From Sedimentisphaerales bacterium (lineage in GTDB: Bacteria; Planctomycetota; Phycisphaerae; Sedimentisphaerales; Anaerobacaceae): a stretch of 35,462 nucleotides of DNA. Position 1 is the first letter of the stretch. Each line of letters begins with the position of its first letter. The position numbers were made by a program, and so were the translations under genes. This document shows positions 1 through 7,360 of this stretch, piece after piece. Under the pieces are notes generated by a model. The model did not search any database and had not been told where the DNA came from. It saw only the letters and a program-made list of their open reading frames with translations. The stretch lies in contig JAFGDN010000030.1 of NCBI GenBank assembly GCA_016932095.1, forward strand, positions 1 through 35,462, in the 5' to 3' direction.

Positions 1-240
1 ATTTGGAGCACAGTTCGCATTGAGCACACAAAACCAGTTGAAATCTCTGTGCACTCCTTTGCTCTGTGGCTGATAAAAATACAGTGTAAATCTGCGTTAA
101 TCAGTGTCTAAATTCTTCGTGCTTCTCTGTGGTAAAGAATCGTAAGTCCATAAACACACTTGGCCGGGCAGGTTGCGAAACCTGCCCGGCCAGGGGACTT
201 TCACGCTGTTTCTATTATTATTCAACAAATATCTTTCAAA
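1..240. other. Intergenic, degenerate repeats
   Basis: No gene is visible. The text from about 30 to 145 is of the 'cactgattaacgcagattt' / 'tctctgtggtaaag' kind that recurs in the other gene-poor stretches of this window. Positions 89-112, read on the minus strand, match the flanks of the MITE-like element at 2902-3020 and act as an empty-site copy of that host repeat. The end of the stretch holds the first 70-bp hairpin repeat (147-216). Confidence 0.6.
147..216. repeat. 70-bp hairpin repeat, copy 1
   Basis: This copy is identical to 963-1032 except for three bases of the hairpin loop. Its core is a perfect inverted repeat with 14-bp arms (TGGCCGGGCAGGTT / AACCTGCCCGGCCA) around a 4-nt loop (gcga here, ttgc in copy 2). 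It lies 24 bp past the stop codon of the PEP-CTERM gene, so it would fold at the 3' end of that transcript. The two copies are in direct orientation and bracket exactly one gene. Confidence 0.9.
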
Positions 241-924
241 TCATACCTTTCGTTTTCTAAAAAAAACCAGCCCACCTAAACAAAACAGCACCAGCGATGT
301 TGGCTCTGGAATCGCCTCTCCACGAAATGAAGCAAGGCCGTTATTGCTAAAGGTGTCGTTTTGGGCGTCATCAATATAAGCCAGAAGATACTCCGAGCAC
401 GGTCCGTCCACGTTTGCGCTAAAATCACCGAGTATCTCACCCGGCAGAATTGGCAAATGGTATGGCGACTCTGAATACGACCAGTCAAATTTGTATGTGT
501 CCGGAGAAATCTCGCTGTAGCTTACATAATAGCCGATTGCTTTTACGTCACCGAAAGGATAGTCGATTCCGCCGAAAAACTGACGCCACGTCAGATCGTA
601 AGTCACTGACGAGTAATTGACTTTCATCTTTAAATCCCACGTGGTTGGGTTTAAAGGTTCTTCCATGAAATCTGTCATCCCCTGCGCCAGCCATCCGTTG
701 TTGGTATATGCGAGCAATCCATATTGATAATCGACCTCGACAATGAAACCCACAATGTCTCCAACGCTACTGTCGGCCGGATTAACAACTGTATAGTGAC
801 TAAAGCCAATGTCCTCGAACTCCTCGATTACAACCGGATCGGACGCCGCCAAAGCCAGGGACGACAAAAGAAGGGGCAATACTGTTATTACACAAAAATT
901 CTGTCTCGAAAAATCATTTTTCAT
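241..924 (-). CDS. PEP-CTERM sorting domain protein
   Basis: This is a secreted protein of 227 residues and unknown role. It has an N-terminal signal peptide (hydrophobic VITVLPLLLSSLALA ending near Ala-Ala-Ser). Its C-terminus is a PEP-CTERM signal: IPEPTSLVLF, a short hydrophobic stretch, then the basic tail FFRKRKV. In known systems this signal is recognised by an exosortase, and no exosortase is in this window. The reading frame is open upstream to 1041, but the start chosen is the ATG at 924 because GGAGG lies just upstream and the signal peptide follows directly; the upstream extension would only translate the hairpin repeat. The middle is Tyr/Asp/Ser-rich and probably beta-strand. The gene stands alone between two 70-bp repeats. 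Family is confident, function is not. Confidence 0.88.
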   Translation of the reverse strand: MKNDFSRQNFCVITVLPLLLSSLALAASDPVVIEEFEDIGFSHYTVVNPADSSVGDIVGFIVEVDYQYGLLAYTNNGWLAQGMTDFMEEPLNPTTWDLKMKVNYSSVTYDLTWRQFFGGIDYPFGDVKAIGYYVSYSEISPDTYKFDWSYSESPYHLPILPGEILGDFSANVDGPCSEYLLAYIDDAQNDTFSNNGLASFRGEAIPEPTSLVLFCLGGLVFFRKRKV

Positions 925-962
925 CCTTTCCTCCTTCAATTCTTTTGTTATGTGATGTTCAT

Positions 963-1032
963 TCCATAAACACACTTGGCCGGGCAGGTTTTGCAACCTG
1001 CCCGGCCAGGGGACTTTCACGCTGTTTCTATT
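963..1032. repeat. 70-bp hairpin repeat, copy 2
   Basis: This is the second copy of the repeat at 147-216, in the same orientation. It lies about 40-110 nt upstream of the PEP-CTERM start, so it falls in the promoter or 5' UTR of that gene. The arms are unchanged between copies and only the loop varies, as expected if the hairpin itself is what is conserved. Confidence 0.9.
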
Positions 1033-1039
1033 TTCAAGC

Positions 1040-1760
1040 ACAGCCGCAACGAGCGGCTACGCATACAGCCGCGCTGGGCTTATTTTGTTTTTGCAAACAA
1101 GTAAGACCCAGCGAAGAAAGGGAGAGAGAAATTCTTGCTCTTCCATATTCTTATCACGAATCCCGATAACACGGAACACGTGATTTTCATCTAGCTGGGC
1201 GTGAGAGAGTCCTCAACCCAGCCAAAGAAGGGGAGAGAGAATGAGCTTATATACTAACGCCTCGCCGTTTTACTTCCAGAAAACCAGTTTTCTTCCAAAA
1301 AACCAGCCGGCGGACGGTCGTATTTGTGCTGGGTTTGGTGTCAAGAGAGAGTCAAACCCAGCGAAGAAGGGGAGAGAGAATGAGTAGTTATTCGTTATCT
1401 CGCGGCTGATTGCCGCGTATGATACCGTGCTGGATTTGTGAAGAGAGTTCAAATCCAGCGGAAGAAGGGGGAGAGAAAATGTGTAGATATCGTTATCTTT
1501 ACCGCGGCCATACGCCGCGTATGATACCGTGCTGGATTTGTGAAGAGAGGCCAAATCCAGCGAAGAAGGGGGAGAGAAAATGTGTAGATATCGTTATCTT
1601 AACCGACCCCGCCGTTTTGCTTCTCAAAACGAAGCAGCGGGGGCGTATGATTGCGTGCCGGGCCTGTTAACCTCGCTTTAGATTTTTTTATCTGTCTGGG
1701 GTCAAAACAAAGCCCAGCTTGGGGGGGAGAAAACTCCTCGTGAGCACGTCGCCAAAGGCG
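1040..1760 (+). repeat. Tandem array of structured hairpin units
   Basis: About six units are spaced 101-165 bp apart, with hairpins starting near 1073, 1194, 1328, 1429, 1531 and 1696. A unit is a stem GCTGG(G/A)TTTG...CAAA(C/T)CCAGC, then a purine tract such as GAAGAAGGGGGAGAGAAAATG, then one or two small hairpins (CGCGGC...GCCGCG), then CGTATGATACCGT leading into the next stem. Units 3, 4 and 5 have perfect 10-bp stems, and unit 3 versus units 4/5 shows a compensatory G-C to A-T change. The intervals 1461-1499 and 1562-1600 are identical (39 bp), as are 1412-1447 and 1514-1549 (36 bp). The purine tract resembles a ribosome-binding site before an ATG, but the resulting ORFs are short and repetitive. 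There is no convincing gene between 925 and 1843. Confidence 0.75.
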
Positions 1761-1843
1761 ACTAAGTAAGAAAATCACGGCCCGGGATAATAGAGGGGTC
1801 GTGTCTGCTCTCACAGCAACGGACGGTTTTCAGGCCGTCGGAA

Positions 1844-2269
1844 CTATCTCTCTCTCATCAGCTCTTTAATGTTTTCAGCGGGTGAAATAGCCCTGATTGC
1901 GACGTCTCCTTTAAGGCCGAGGAGGTTAGCGAGTGTATCCCTGAAGGTGTCATCGCCTGCATCCTCAGTGAGGACGGCGGAGACGCCGAGGGCACGAGCC
2001 GCAACTTCCTGTGTTTTGTTACCCGGCCTGACGAAGGCAATCGTGGGAATATAAGGTTTAGCCGCTCTGAGGGTCTTTAAGAACTTCCCATCGGGCATAT
2101 CCTTTAGGTCCCACCTGCTGATAACACTATTAACCTTTTCATTTTTCAAAGAACGAGCAGCCGCTAAACCCGACTGCATTGTGATTAATCTGACCGGCAG
2201 TTCCCTGATTATTTCGTTTCTGCCGTTTAAACCCACTGTCAAAACTGTCGCCTGAACAAGAACTATCAT
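1844..2269 (-). CDS. Degenerate response-regulator receiver-like protein
   Basis: This 141-residue protein has the alternating strand/helix pattern of a CheY-like receiver domain. Residues 45-115 include DMPDGKFLKTLRAAKP, IPTIAFV and the ALGVSAVLTEDAGDD segment that resembles the end of a receiver. It lacks the acidic pair normally found after strand 1, and the position expected for the phosphorylated Asp (eight before the Gly of MPDG) is Trp, so phosphotransfer is doubtful. No output domain follows. The ATG at 2269 has AGGA five bases upstream. It stands alone, 360 bp from the nearest ORF-like sequence and next to the hairpin array. It may be a pseudo-receiver; the partner is unknown. Confidence 0.6.
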   Translation of the reverse strand: MIVLVQATVLTVGLNGRNEIIRELPVRLITMQSGLAAARSLKNEKVNSVISRWDLKDMPDGKFLKTLRAAKPYIPTIAFVRPGNKTQEVAARALGVSAVLTEDAGDDTFRDTLANLLGLKGDVAIRAISPAENIKELMRER

Positions 2270-2901
2270 CTGATTCCTAAGCCGCTATTTCATAATCATC
2301 ATAGGTGCGTCCTTTGCGTTTTCTAATTACCCGAATATATAAGAGCGAACGGCGTGCCAGAACTTTGAGAGCACAAGAGCACAAGTCGTAAGTGCATAAG
2401 TAACAGGTAGTTACGATTTCTTATTTTTTTCGGACGTAAAAAGAGGCGGGATTGTTGGCCGACCATTTGGGTCGTTAAAAATCGTGGGTTTTTGACGTAA
2501 GTGATTGAATCACAAGCCGGTTGGGAAGGACTGACCATTTTTGAACCTACTGACCAAAACAGCACATTTCACCGCGGAGCACGCAGAGAACGCGGAGATA
2601 TTATAAGTAAAAAGGAAAAAGTAAAAAAAAGAACCACGGATTTCACGGATTTTTTAAGCCACCGAGCACACAGAGACCACAGAGGGCAGCCGGTGAGGCG
2701 TACTCAAATAAGCCCTTTTTGTAAGCAAGCTTCCGCCAAGGTCTTATTTTCGTCTGCCGGACAACTTTGTTGCCCATTGCCGAAGGCAATTTACCGGCTG
2801 ACACTAAAAAGGATTTTTTCACCACTCCCGAAAGGGACGCCATAGTATGATTGATGATTTGAATCGCGGATTTCACGGATTTTTTAGACACTGATTAACA
2901 C

Positions 2902-3020
2902 TGTTTTACTTGGCTTGGTGTATTCGTCAAATCTTTCTCATAAAGCGAGCTTTGTCAAAAGATTTGCCATCATCCACCGGGTAGCCGAAAAATGGCTCCC
3001 CTTTTATTAAGCCAAGTAAA
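2902..3020. mobile_element. MITE-like element, non-autonomous
   Basis: This element of about 119 bp has 13-bp perfect terminal inverted repeats (TTTTACTTGGCTT at 2904-2916, AAGCCAAGTAAAA at 3009-3021, allowing one base of overlap with the target). It is flanked by the direct repeat AACAC (2897-2901 and 3021-3025). Removing it restores the host text 'actgattaacacagatt', which matches the uninterrupted copy at 89-112 (minus strand). Inside are two further hairpins: CAAATCTTT/AAAGATTTG (2928-2936 / 2958-2966) and GGG-t-AGCC/GGCT-CCC (2979-3000), giving a three-way-junction fold. There is no ORF. The insertion reading is inferred from the empty site and the duplication; the transposase is unknown. 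Confidence 0.6.
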
Positions 3021-3353
3021 AACACAGATTAAAATCTAAGCTAACTGCTTGAAACTTGCCTTACGATTGATTAAAGAAAGAAGGATTTCCACGGATTAAA
3101 ATCATTTCCGATTTATGATTGTTGATTGCTGATTTAAGAAGATTTTTGATTGCAGAATTGAACGCAGATTGCAAAGTATTGGGATTAAAATGAGAATTGG
3201 AAGGGGGGGAAATAAAATACTACAGGATTGTTGGCAACAATTTCGTTGGCAGGCGGATTTATACAAGTTTGGCCAAAAGAGTATATAAGTATATGCGTAT
3301 ATACTTATCGAGTGATTTAAGAAGCAGGTATTTTGAGACACGGAGATGGAATG

Positions 3354-3381
3354 GTGATGAGTGATGAGTGATGAGTGATGA
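3354..3381. repeat. Heptamer tandem repeat (GTGATGA)x4
   Basis: Four perfect copies of a 7-bp unit. It belongs to the same structural class (7-bp unit, about four perfect copies) as the repeats inside the pseudopilin genes at 23494-23521 and 24551-24578, though the consensus differs. Confidence 0.9.
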
Positions 3382-3434
3382 GTTGGGGAAGCCGCCGCCC
3401 CTGCCTACGGCCTGCATCCCCGATAACAACATTC

Positions 3435-3471
3435 CCCCGATTGCGATTCCTAAGGAGCATTAGTCGAGGAC
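3435..3471. repeat. 37-bp dispersed repeat, copy 1
   Basis: It begins CCCCGATTGCGATTCCTA and ends AGTCGAGGAC, and recurs at 6896-6932 with a few substitutions. A weaker relative lies near 6732-6770. It is non-coding and its function is unknown. Confidence 0.7.
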
Positions 3472-3843
3472 GAGCGAGGACACCCGCCAACGAAGTGCGA
3501 GTGCAGGCAGGCGAATGGCAGGAAGGCGGAAGACAGAGGACGGATTAAAATCATTTCCGATTTTCGATTTTCGATTGACGATTTAATCCAACCACGGATT
3601 TCACAGATTTTCACTGATTATTTGCCATAAAAAGTTTGTTTATAAGGGTGAGAAATAAATTCCTTCGACTATGCTCAGGACAATGTTGACACGGGATAAA
3701 TGAGGATTTATAGTTGATTTAGAAAAAATGGCCCCCGACAAAGACATTCGAGGGCAGGCCGGAAGGATACGGTTTTTGTATTGTAACGGAAATAAGTATG
3801 GTGTCCCCAGATTAGCCGCCCAGATTAGACGAAGAGCAAAAAC

Positions 3844-4488
3844 ATGTCGATGACAGACATAATAAAACAAGTATCACGAAAACAAGTTAGATTAGGTTTA
3901 TTATGTAATAATTCTTTTGTAAATTTTTGTACTATGGGATTTACAGGGGATAATACATTGATATTTGCATCCAAGTTTCACATTAAGAAAGGATTAATCG
4001 AAATAGGAACTTCTACATCACATCAAGGCCGTCTTATTGACCAAAAAAAAGAAGCCGAATTCGAAATCAAAAATGGTTTTCATATTTCTCTTCATCCTAA
4101 GGGTCAAGTAATGCATCTTAGAGAAAATCCTATTGGAAAGATATTATCAGAGAAAAGGTTTGATTGGTTTCCTGTGAAAAAACCATTTCATTTTCTTAGT
4201 TTATTTTCTCCTCCTTTAGATGAGTGCGTAGGAAGTCAAAGATTGTCCCCCTTTTTAGCTCCAGCCCCTAAAGGTTATAAAAATTCTATTTTGATGAAAG
4301 TAGATATATTCCCGAAAAATACAACCCAGCATTTCCCATATTCTACTTCTATTTGGATGTTTTGGGGGTACTGTCCTGAATATTTTGTTCGAGCAAGTTT
4401 CCTTCTAACTAACCATCGTGTTTCTCCAATGGTATTTTGGCCGATCGATCACGGATTTCTCAATGAAGGAGCAAATCTGAAACCATGA
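3844..4488 (+). CDS. Hypothetical protein, AT-rich orphan
   Basis: This ORF of 214 codons has no family I recognise. The product is mostly soluble-looking, with a Phe/His/Pro-rich second half (HFLSLFSPP, FPYSTSIWMFWGY) and no signal peptide or clear membrane segment. Its base composition is clearly more AT-rich than the core genes of the window, which suggests recent acquisition. Two candidate starts are close together (ATG at 3844 and 3850), and neither has a strong ribosome-binding site. Its TGA overlaps the ATG of the short HsdR-like stub (ATGA overlap at 4485-4488), so the two may once have been translationally coupled in a restriction-modification operon. It converges on the MvaI-type restriction gene. 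It is probably a real gene, but its role is unknown. Confidence 0.5.
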   Translation: MSMTDIIKQVSRKQVRLGLLCNNSFVNFCTMGFTGDNTLIFASKFHIKKGLIEIGTSTSHQGRLIDQKKEAEFEIKNGFHISLHPKGQVMHLRENPIGKILSEKRFDWFPVKKPFHFLSLFSPPLDECVGSQRLSPFLAPAPKGYKNSILMKVDIFPKNTTQHFPYSTSIWMFWGYCPEYFVRASFLLTNHRVSPMVFWPIDHGFLNEGANLKP

Positions 4489-4559
4489 CCTCAATCTTCG
4501 AATCAGACGTTGAAGAATTTGTAATCGAGCTTCTGCAAAAGCAGGGGGTTAGTAATTGA
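4485..4559 (+). pseudogene. Stub resembling HsdR N-terminus
   Basis: A 24-codon frame starts at the ATG overlapping the previous stop and reads MTSIFESDVEEFVIELLQKQ before running to TGA. From memory this pattern (short Ser/Thr start, E-x-D-x-E, hydrophobic helix, L-x-x-x-G) is like the first residues of type I restriction R subunits. Nothing resembling the rest of HsdR follows. I read it as a 3'-truncated remnant; a chance resemblance is possible given the length. Confidence 0.35.
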
Positions 4560-4624
4560 TTAATCCGGTTTAAGACTTTTTGTGATAATCATTTCGCGGA
4601 CGATTATTTCGTTAAGCTAAATCC

Positions 4625-5407
4625 TTAAATAGCTTGTACATCTGCATATAAATCTGCAATTCTATTATGTCTCCAACGAAATTTGGTTCCATGATTATGC
4701 CCGCTTCTTGCGTCGAAATCAACGTAAACGAAACCTTGTTCGATGCCAGTTACAAAAGCATCAATGCTAAACTTTTTAAGCATTAATATATTTTCATATT
4801 TGAAGTATTCTTTGCCTTTTTCGCGTTTTGTTCTGGCCTGCACATAAAAGCAGTTAAGGAGCTTAGTGCCCGTTTTATGTTCAAGGTCATCAAACCCCCA
4901 ATATGGTTGTGGTGATAATTCGCCGAGACCAATACGTTCTGATACCGATTTAAGCCATTCAGAATGCCGAGGGTCAACGGAATTCGCATCAAAGGAAATG
5001 AGAACCTTTCGCTGCTGGCGGTCAACAACGACCTTAAAACCTCTATCACTTCTTACTGTGCCCGTTATTGTTTGCCGAAAGCTCATTTCATTCAAAGAAT
5101 ATATACCACCTGCTTCCTTGTGACCCCACCCATATTTAGGTAAAAGTATCTTTGGAACAAATTTTATTGCCCTAGGCGATGGCTCAAAATGTAATCCTGA
5201 GGTCAGAGAAGTTGTGCCTATTCTTTGGCACTTGAGCTCCCATTCGGCTGCGTTTGGTATAGGCAGGTTGTTTTCTTTAATCCCTAGCAAATCTTCCAAG
5301 GTGTTGCCGATACCCCCAACGTTGCCTTGTCTGGCGGAAAGAATCCAGCCCATAGCTTTGATTTCACAAAGTTTTTGAATCAGTGTTTCTTTGGTGTAAA
5401 TATTCAT
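4625..5407 (-). CDS. MvaI/BcnI-family restriction endonuclease
   Basis: This 260-residue type II restriction enzyme is the nuclease of the adjacent methyltransferase's system. Family features are the N-terminal GNVGGIGNTLEDLLGI block (residues 29-43), the catalytic E-x-K at E57-L58-K59 within EWELK, and the C-terminal G-x-N-HGT-x-FRW segment, which matches MvaI (HDHGTAFR) as I remember it. MvaI and BcnI cleave CCWGG and CCSGG; this enzyme's target is not readable from the sequence. The MvaI catalytic Asp five residues before the Glu is Asn52 here, so activity is uncertain. The ATG at 5407 is chosen over the TTG at 5410 because AAGGA lies five bases before it. The start is 14 bp after the methyltransferase stop, in one operon with the methyltransferase first. 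Confidence 0.88.
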   Translation of the reverse strand: MNIYTKETLIQKLCEIKAMGWILSARQGNVGGIGNTLEDLLGIKENNLPIPNAAEWELKCQRIGTTSLTSGLHFEPSPRAIKFVPKILLPKYGWGHKEAGGIYSLNEMSFRQTITGTVRSDRGFKVVVDRQQRKVLISFDANSVDPRHSEWLKSVSERIGLGELSPQPYWGFDDLEHKTGTKLLNCFYVQARTKREKGKEYFKYENILMLKKFSIDAFVTGIEQGFVYVDFDARSGHNHGTKFRWRHNRIADLYADVQAI

Positions 5408-5421
5408 CAACGTCCTTGTTT

Positions 5422-6372
5422 TTATTGATTTACCGGTGGCCTCCAGAAATCGAGCAGATATTCAAACGTAACCCCCATTGTTATATAATTGCTCGGCCAG
5501 CCGAATATGCCTATCTGATTTACGAGATTGGTTCTGTCCCAAATAATAACGTTGCGAAGCTCATAACCACGCCGCCTTAATTCCTCGATTAAGGCAACAT
5601 GTATTGTTATACGTTCATTTTCCCACCACATATCCGGGACGTTAATAACGCAATGACCTTTTGGACGAAGCAGGGGTAACATACCTTCATATATATCGCC
5701 CATTACCTGCGAATATTCTTCTAAAGATAAAGTTCCCAAATCTCTCGGGTCCTGGGAATATTGCTCAATCTTATTTAGCTGACCATTATCCCGATTGCGC
5801 CTCGATTTATTCTTTCGCTTACGATTAAGCAGATTAGCGTATGGTGGGGATGTCCAAATTAACGAAACAGAGCCCCTATCAAGGTATAGAGGTATATTTC
5901 TTGCATCATCTTGAACCGCAATTTGTTTGGTTTCGTTAAACATATTTGGGTCTTTGGCTAATCTTGTACCGCAAAGCTCAATATACTTGGCTTGAAGGTC
6001 AAATCCGACGCAATTCCTATTAAGGTCATTGGACGCGATTAGTGTTGTTCCACTTCCGACAAAAGGGTCTAAAACCAATTCGCCTTGATGAGTAAAAAGA
6101 TCGATAATTTTCTTGGCAAGAGAAATAGGAAACGTTGCCGGATGAAGTGTCTTATCCCTTATATCTCTACCCTCATAGTAAAACTGCCAAACGCCCAATT
6201 GGCTTTTTAGCCATTCTTTTGCAGTCATACAATTAATATGAGTGGGCCCGCATTGGCAGGTTCGTTTATGATTAATGGGCAGATTCTTACCGGAAAAATC
6301 GCTTCCTTGAAGAATTATCGTCGGCAATTGTATTTGGGGGGGGTCTAGCGTTGCTGATATAGATTTATTCAC
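5422..6372 (-). CDS. Site-specific DNA methyltransferase, likely N4-cytosine
   Basis: This 316-residue SAM-dependent methyltransferase should protect host DNA from the nuclease encoded just downstream. The SAM-binding motif I is DPFVGSGTT (102-110) and the catalytic motif IV is TSPPY (174-178). SPPY is typical of N4-cytosine enzymes, which fits an MvaI-type pair. Motif I precedes motif IV, with the likely target-recognition part after residue 180. A Cys cluster (C39, C41, C48) is of unknown meaning. The start codon is GTG at 6372, with AAGGA eight bases upstream. A near-consensus promoter lies at 6439-6466, and an imperfect inverted repeat ACCTT...AAGGT (about 6397-6415) in the leader could be a control site. 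Confidence 0.9.
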   Translation of the reverse strand: MNKSISATLDPPQIQLPTIILQGSDFSGKNLPINHKRTCQCGPTHINCMTAKEWLKSQLGVWQFYYEGRDIRDKTLHPATFPISLAKKIIDLFTHQGELVLDPFVGSGTTLIASNDLNRNCVGFDLQAKYIELCGTRLAKDPNMFNETKQIAVQDDARNIPLYLDRGSVSLIWTSPPYANLLNRKRKNKSRRNRDNGQLNKIEQYSQDPRDLGTLSLEEYSQVMGDIYEGMLPLLRPKGHCVINVPDMWWENERITIHVALIEELRRRGYELRNVIIWDRTNLVNQIGIFGWPSNYITMGVTFEYLLDFWRPPVNQ

Positions 6373-6438
6373 AACCGTAATCCTTTCTAATATGTTATAC
6401 CTTCCATACGGTAAGGTTATAAATCCTCACCTTTTAGC

Positions 6439-6466
6439 ATTATAGGTTTTTAATGCTGTCAGTCAA
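6439..6466 (-). promoter_or_regulatory. Promoter of methyltransferase-nuclease operon
   Basis: On the minus strand TTGACT, 16 nt, TATAAT, followed by a leader of about 60 nt to the GTG at 6372. Confidence 0.6.
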
Positions 6467-6895
6467 TGATAGCTTTTTTTCATGCTTTCAACGAACATAA
6501 GCTGTATAAATCTCCGTTAACCCTTTTCGCTGATCTACGCTAAGGTCTTCGCTGCGCTACGGGAGGACGGAAGGAAATTACAGGGAAAAAGTTGTATGTG
6601 CTGCACAGACGAAGTAAAATAGAATGGCAAGCTGCGGGAAAAATGGTCTTAACCAATCAAATTTCTGGTTCCCAGCGTTCGCTGGGACAAGGGGAAACTG
6701 GGCCCCCTGCTGCCGGCCAAGCAAGCAGACACTCCCCCGATAGAAGAACCAAAGGAGCAGCAATCGAGGGCAGGCGGGTGAGCCCTTCGACGCACTACGT
6801 TTGCTCAGGGTGGGCAGGAGAACAGTTGAGAAGATACGAAGGTGGGAAAAGTGCGAAGGGTGCGAAGAGTGCGAAGGGGAACATTAAAATGGATC

Positions 6896-6932
6896 CCCGA
6901 TTGCGATTCCTACGGAGCTGGAGTCGAGGACC
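6896..6932. repeat. 37-bp dispersed repeat, copy 2
   Basis: Second copy of the element at 3435-3471; the differences cluster in the centre (TACGGAGCTGG versus TAAGGAGCATT). Confidence 0.7.
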
Positions 6933-7060
6933 TTCGCTACGCTACGGGAATTGAGAATTTAGAATGTAGAATTAATAAGAGATTGCCACGGCCTACGGGC
7001 TCGCAATGACCGAACTCCAAACGGAGAACTGATGACAGATGACGGAAGACAGAAAAACTT

Positions 7061-7187
7061 CGAACGTCCAACTTCCAACATCGAACGTTGAACATTGAAC
7101 AAAGAATACAGAACACAGAACAAAGAATACAGAACACAGAATACAGAACACAGAACACAGAACAAAGAATACAGAACGCAGAACAGA
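7061..7187. repeat. Degenerate heptamer repeat (AAYACAG family)
   Basis: About eighteen 7-bp units run without a break: first CGAACGT/CCAACTT-type units, then AATACAG, AACACAG and AACAAAG in mixed order. All frames on both strands are open across it because the period of 7 shifts frame at each unit, which explains the overlapping spurious ORFs seen here. Confidence 0.85.
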
Positions 7188-7193
7188 AGTCAA

Positions 7194-7253
7194 TTAACCT
7201 TTATATCGGCCGTAACAGAGGCGGAAACTGTCTTTGTCGGAGAGGCCTAAAAC
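7194..7253 (-). pseudogene. 3' remnant of a second AP2-HNH gene
   Basis: The minus strand reads GLSDKDSFRLCYGRYKG then TAA (stop 7194-7196). This aligns without gaps to the last residues of the intact AP2-HNH gene (GLSDKDSFLLCYGNHKD then TGA). Similarity ends just upstream of the shared Gly, so only the 3' end of a paralogue survives, in the same orientation as the intact copy and about 170 bp downstream of its start-distal end. Confidence 0.75.
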
Positions 7254-7360
7254 AGGTAATCAGAGAAACAGGTGAACAGGGAGAAGGAAATCAGGTTATC
7301 AGCAAAGCAGGAAGGAAATTTCAATCCGCCACAAACGAGCATATATCGAAAAATCCTAAA

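Larger units (their letters stand above)
2270..3843. other. Gene-poor, repeat-rich stretch
   Basis: No credible gene is present. The stretch contains ccacggatttcacggatt-type text (about 2630-2660 and 2865-2885), a MITE-like element (2902-3020), several period-7 tandem repeats (3110-3137, 3354-3381, 3556-3583), one copy of a 37-bp dispersed repeat (3435-3471, again at 6896-6932) and one copy of a CCTTCGACT...GCTCAGG palindrome (3661-3680, related to 6783-6810). The short ORFs here translate repeat text and have no family resemblance. Confidence 0.7.
6373..7193. other. Gene-poor, repeat-rich stretch
   Basis: No gene is visible. The stretch holds the methyltransferase promoter (6439-6466), a palindromic CCCTTCGAC...GCTCAGGG repeat (6783-6810), a short decamer repeat GTGCGAARGG (6851-6880), the second copy of the 37-bp dispersed repeat (6896-6932) and a long period-7 repeat (7061-7187). 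The ORFs here translate repeat text only. Confidence 0.7.

Noticed and set aside
147-1032. Integron attC sites around the PEP-CTERM cassette
   Set aside because: Length and hairpin are suggestive, but no RYYYAAC/GTTRRRY core pair is present and the arms are perfect, unlike attC.
1270-1670. Two ORFs of 86-94 codons in the hairpin array
   Set aside because: Their sequences are repeats of the DNA units (SSTVSYAA, RMIPCWICEE) on opposite strands of the same DNA; hairpin conservation explains them better.
1040-1760. CRISPR array
   Set aside because: Repeats are long, uneven in spacing and diverged, with conserved text instead of unique spacers; no cas genes.
2501-2891. Overlapping ORFs on both strands (TTDFTDFLSHRAHRDHRG-type translation)
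   Set aside because: They translate the common 'cacggatttcacggatt / cacagagaccacagag' repeat text; no ribosome-binding site and no family.
4866-5123. Plus-strand ORF inside the MvaI-type gene
   Set aside because: Opposite-strand shadow; no family and no start signal.
6592-7193. ORFs in the repeat-rich gap, including a Cys/Phe-rich set on the minus strand
   Set aside because: All three minus frames are open only because a 7-bp repeat cycles through frames; this is not protein selection.
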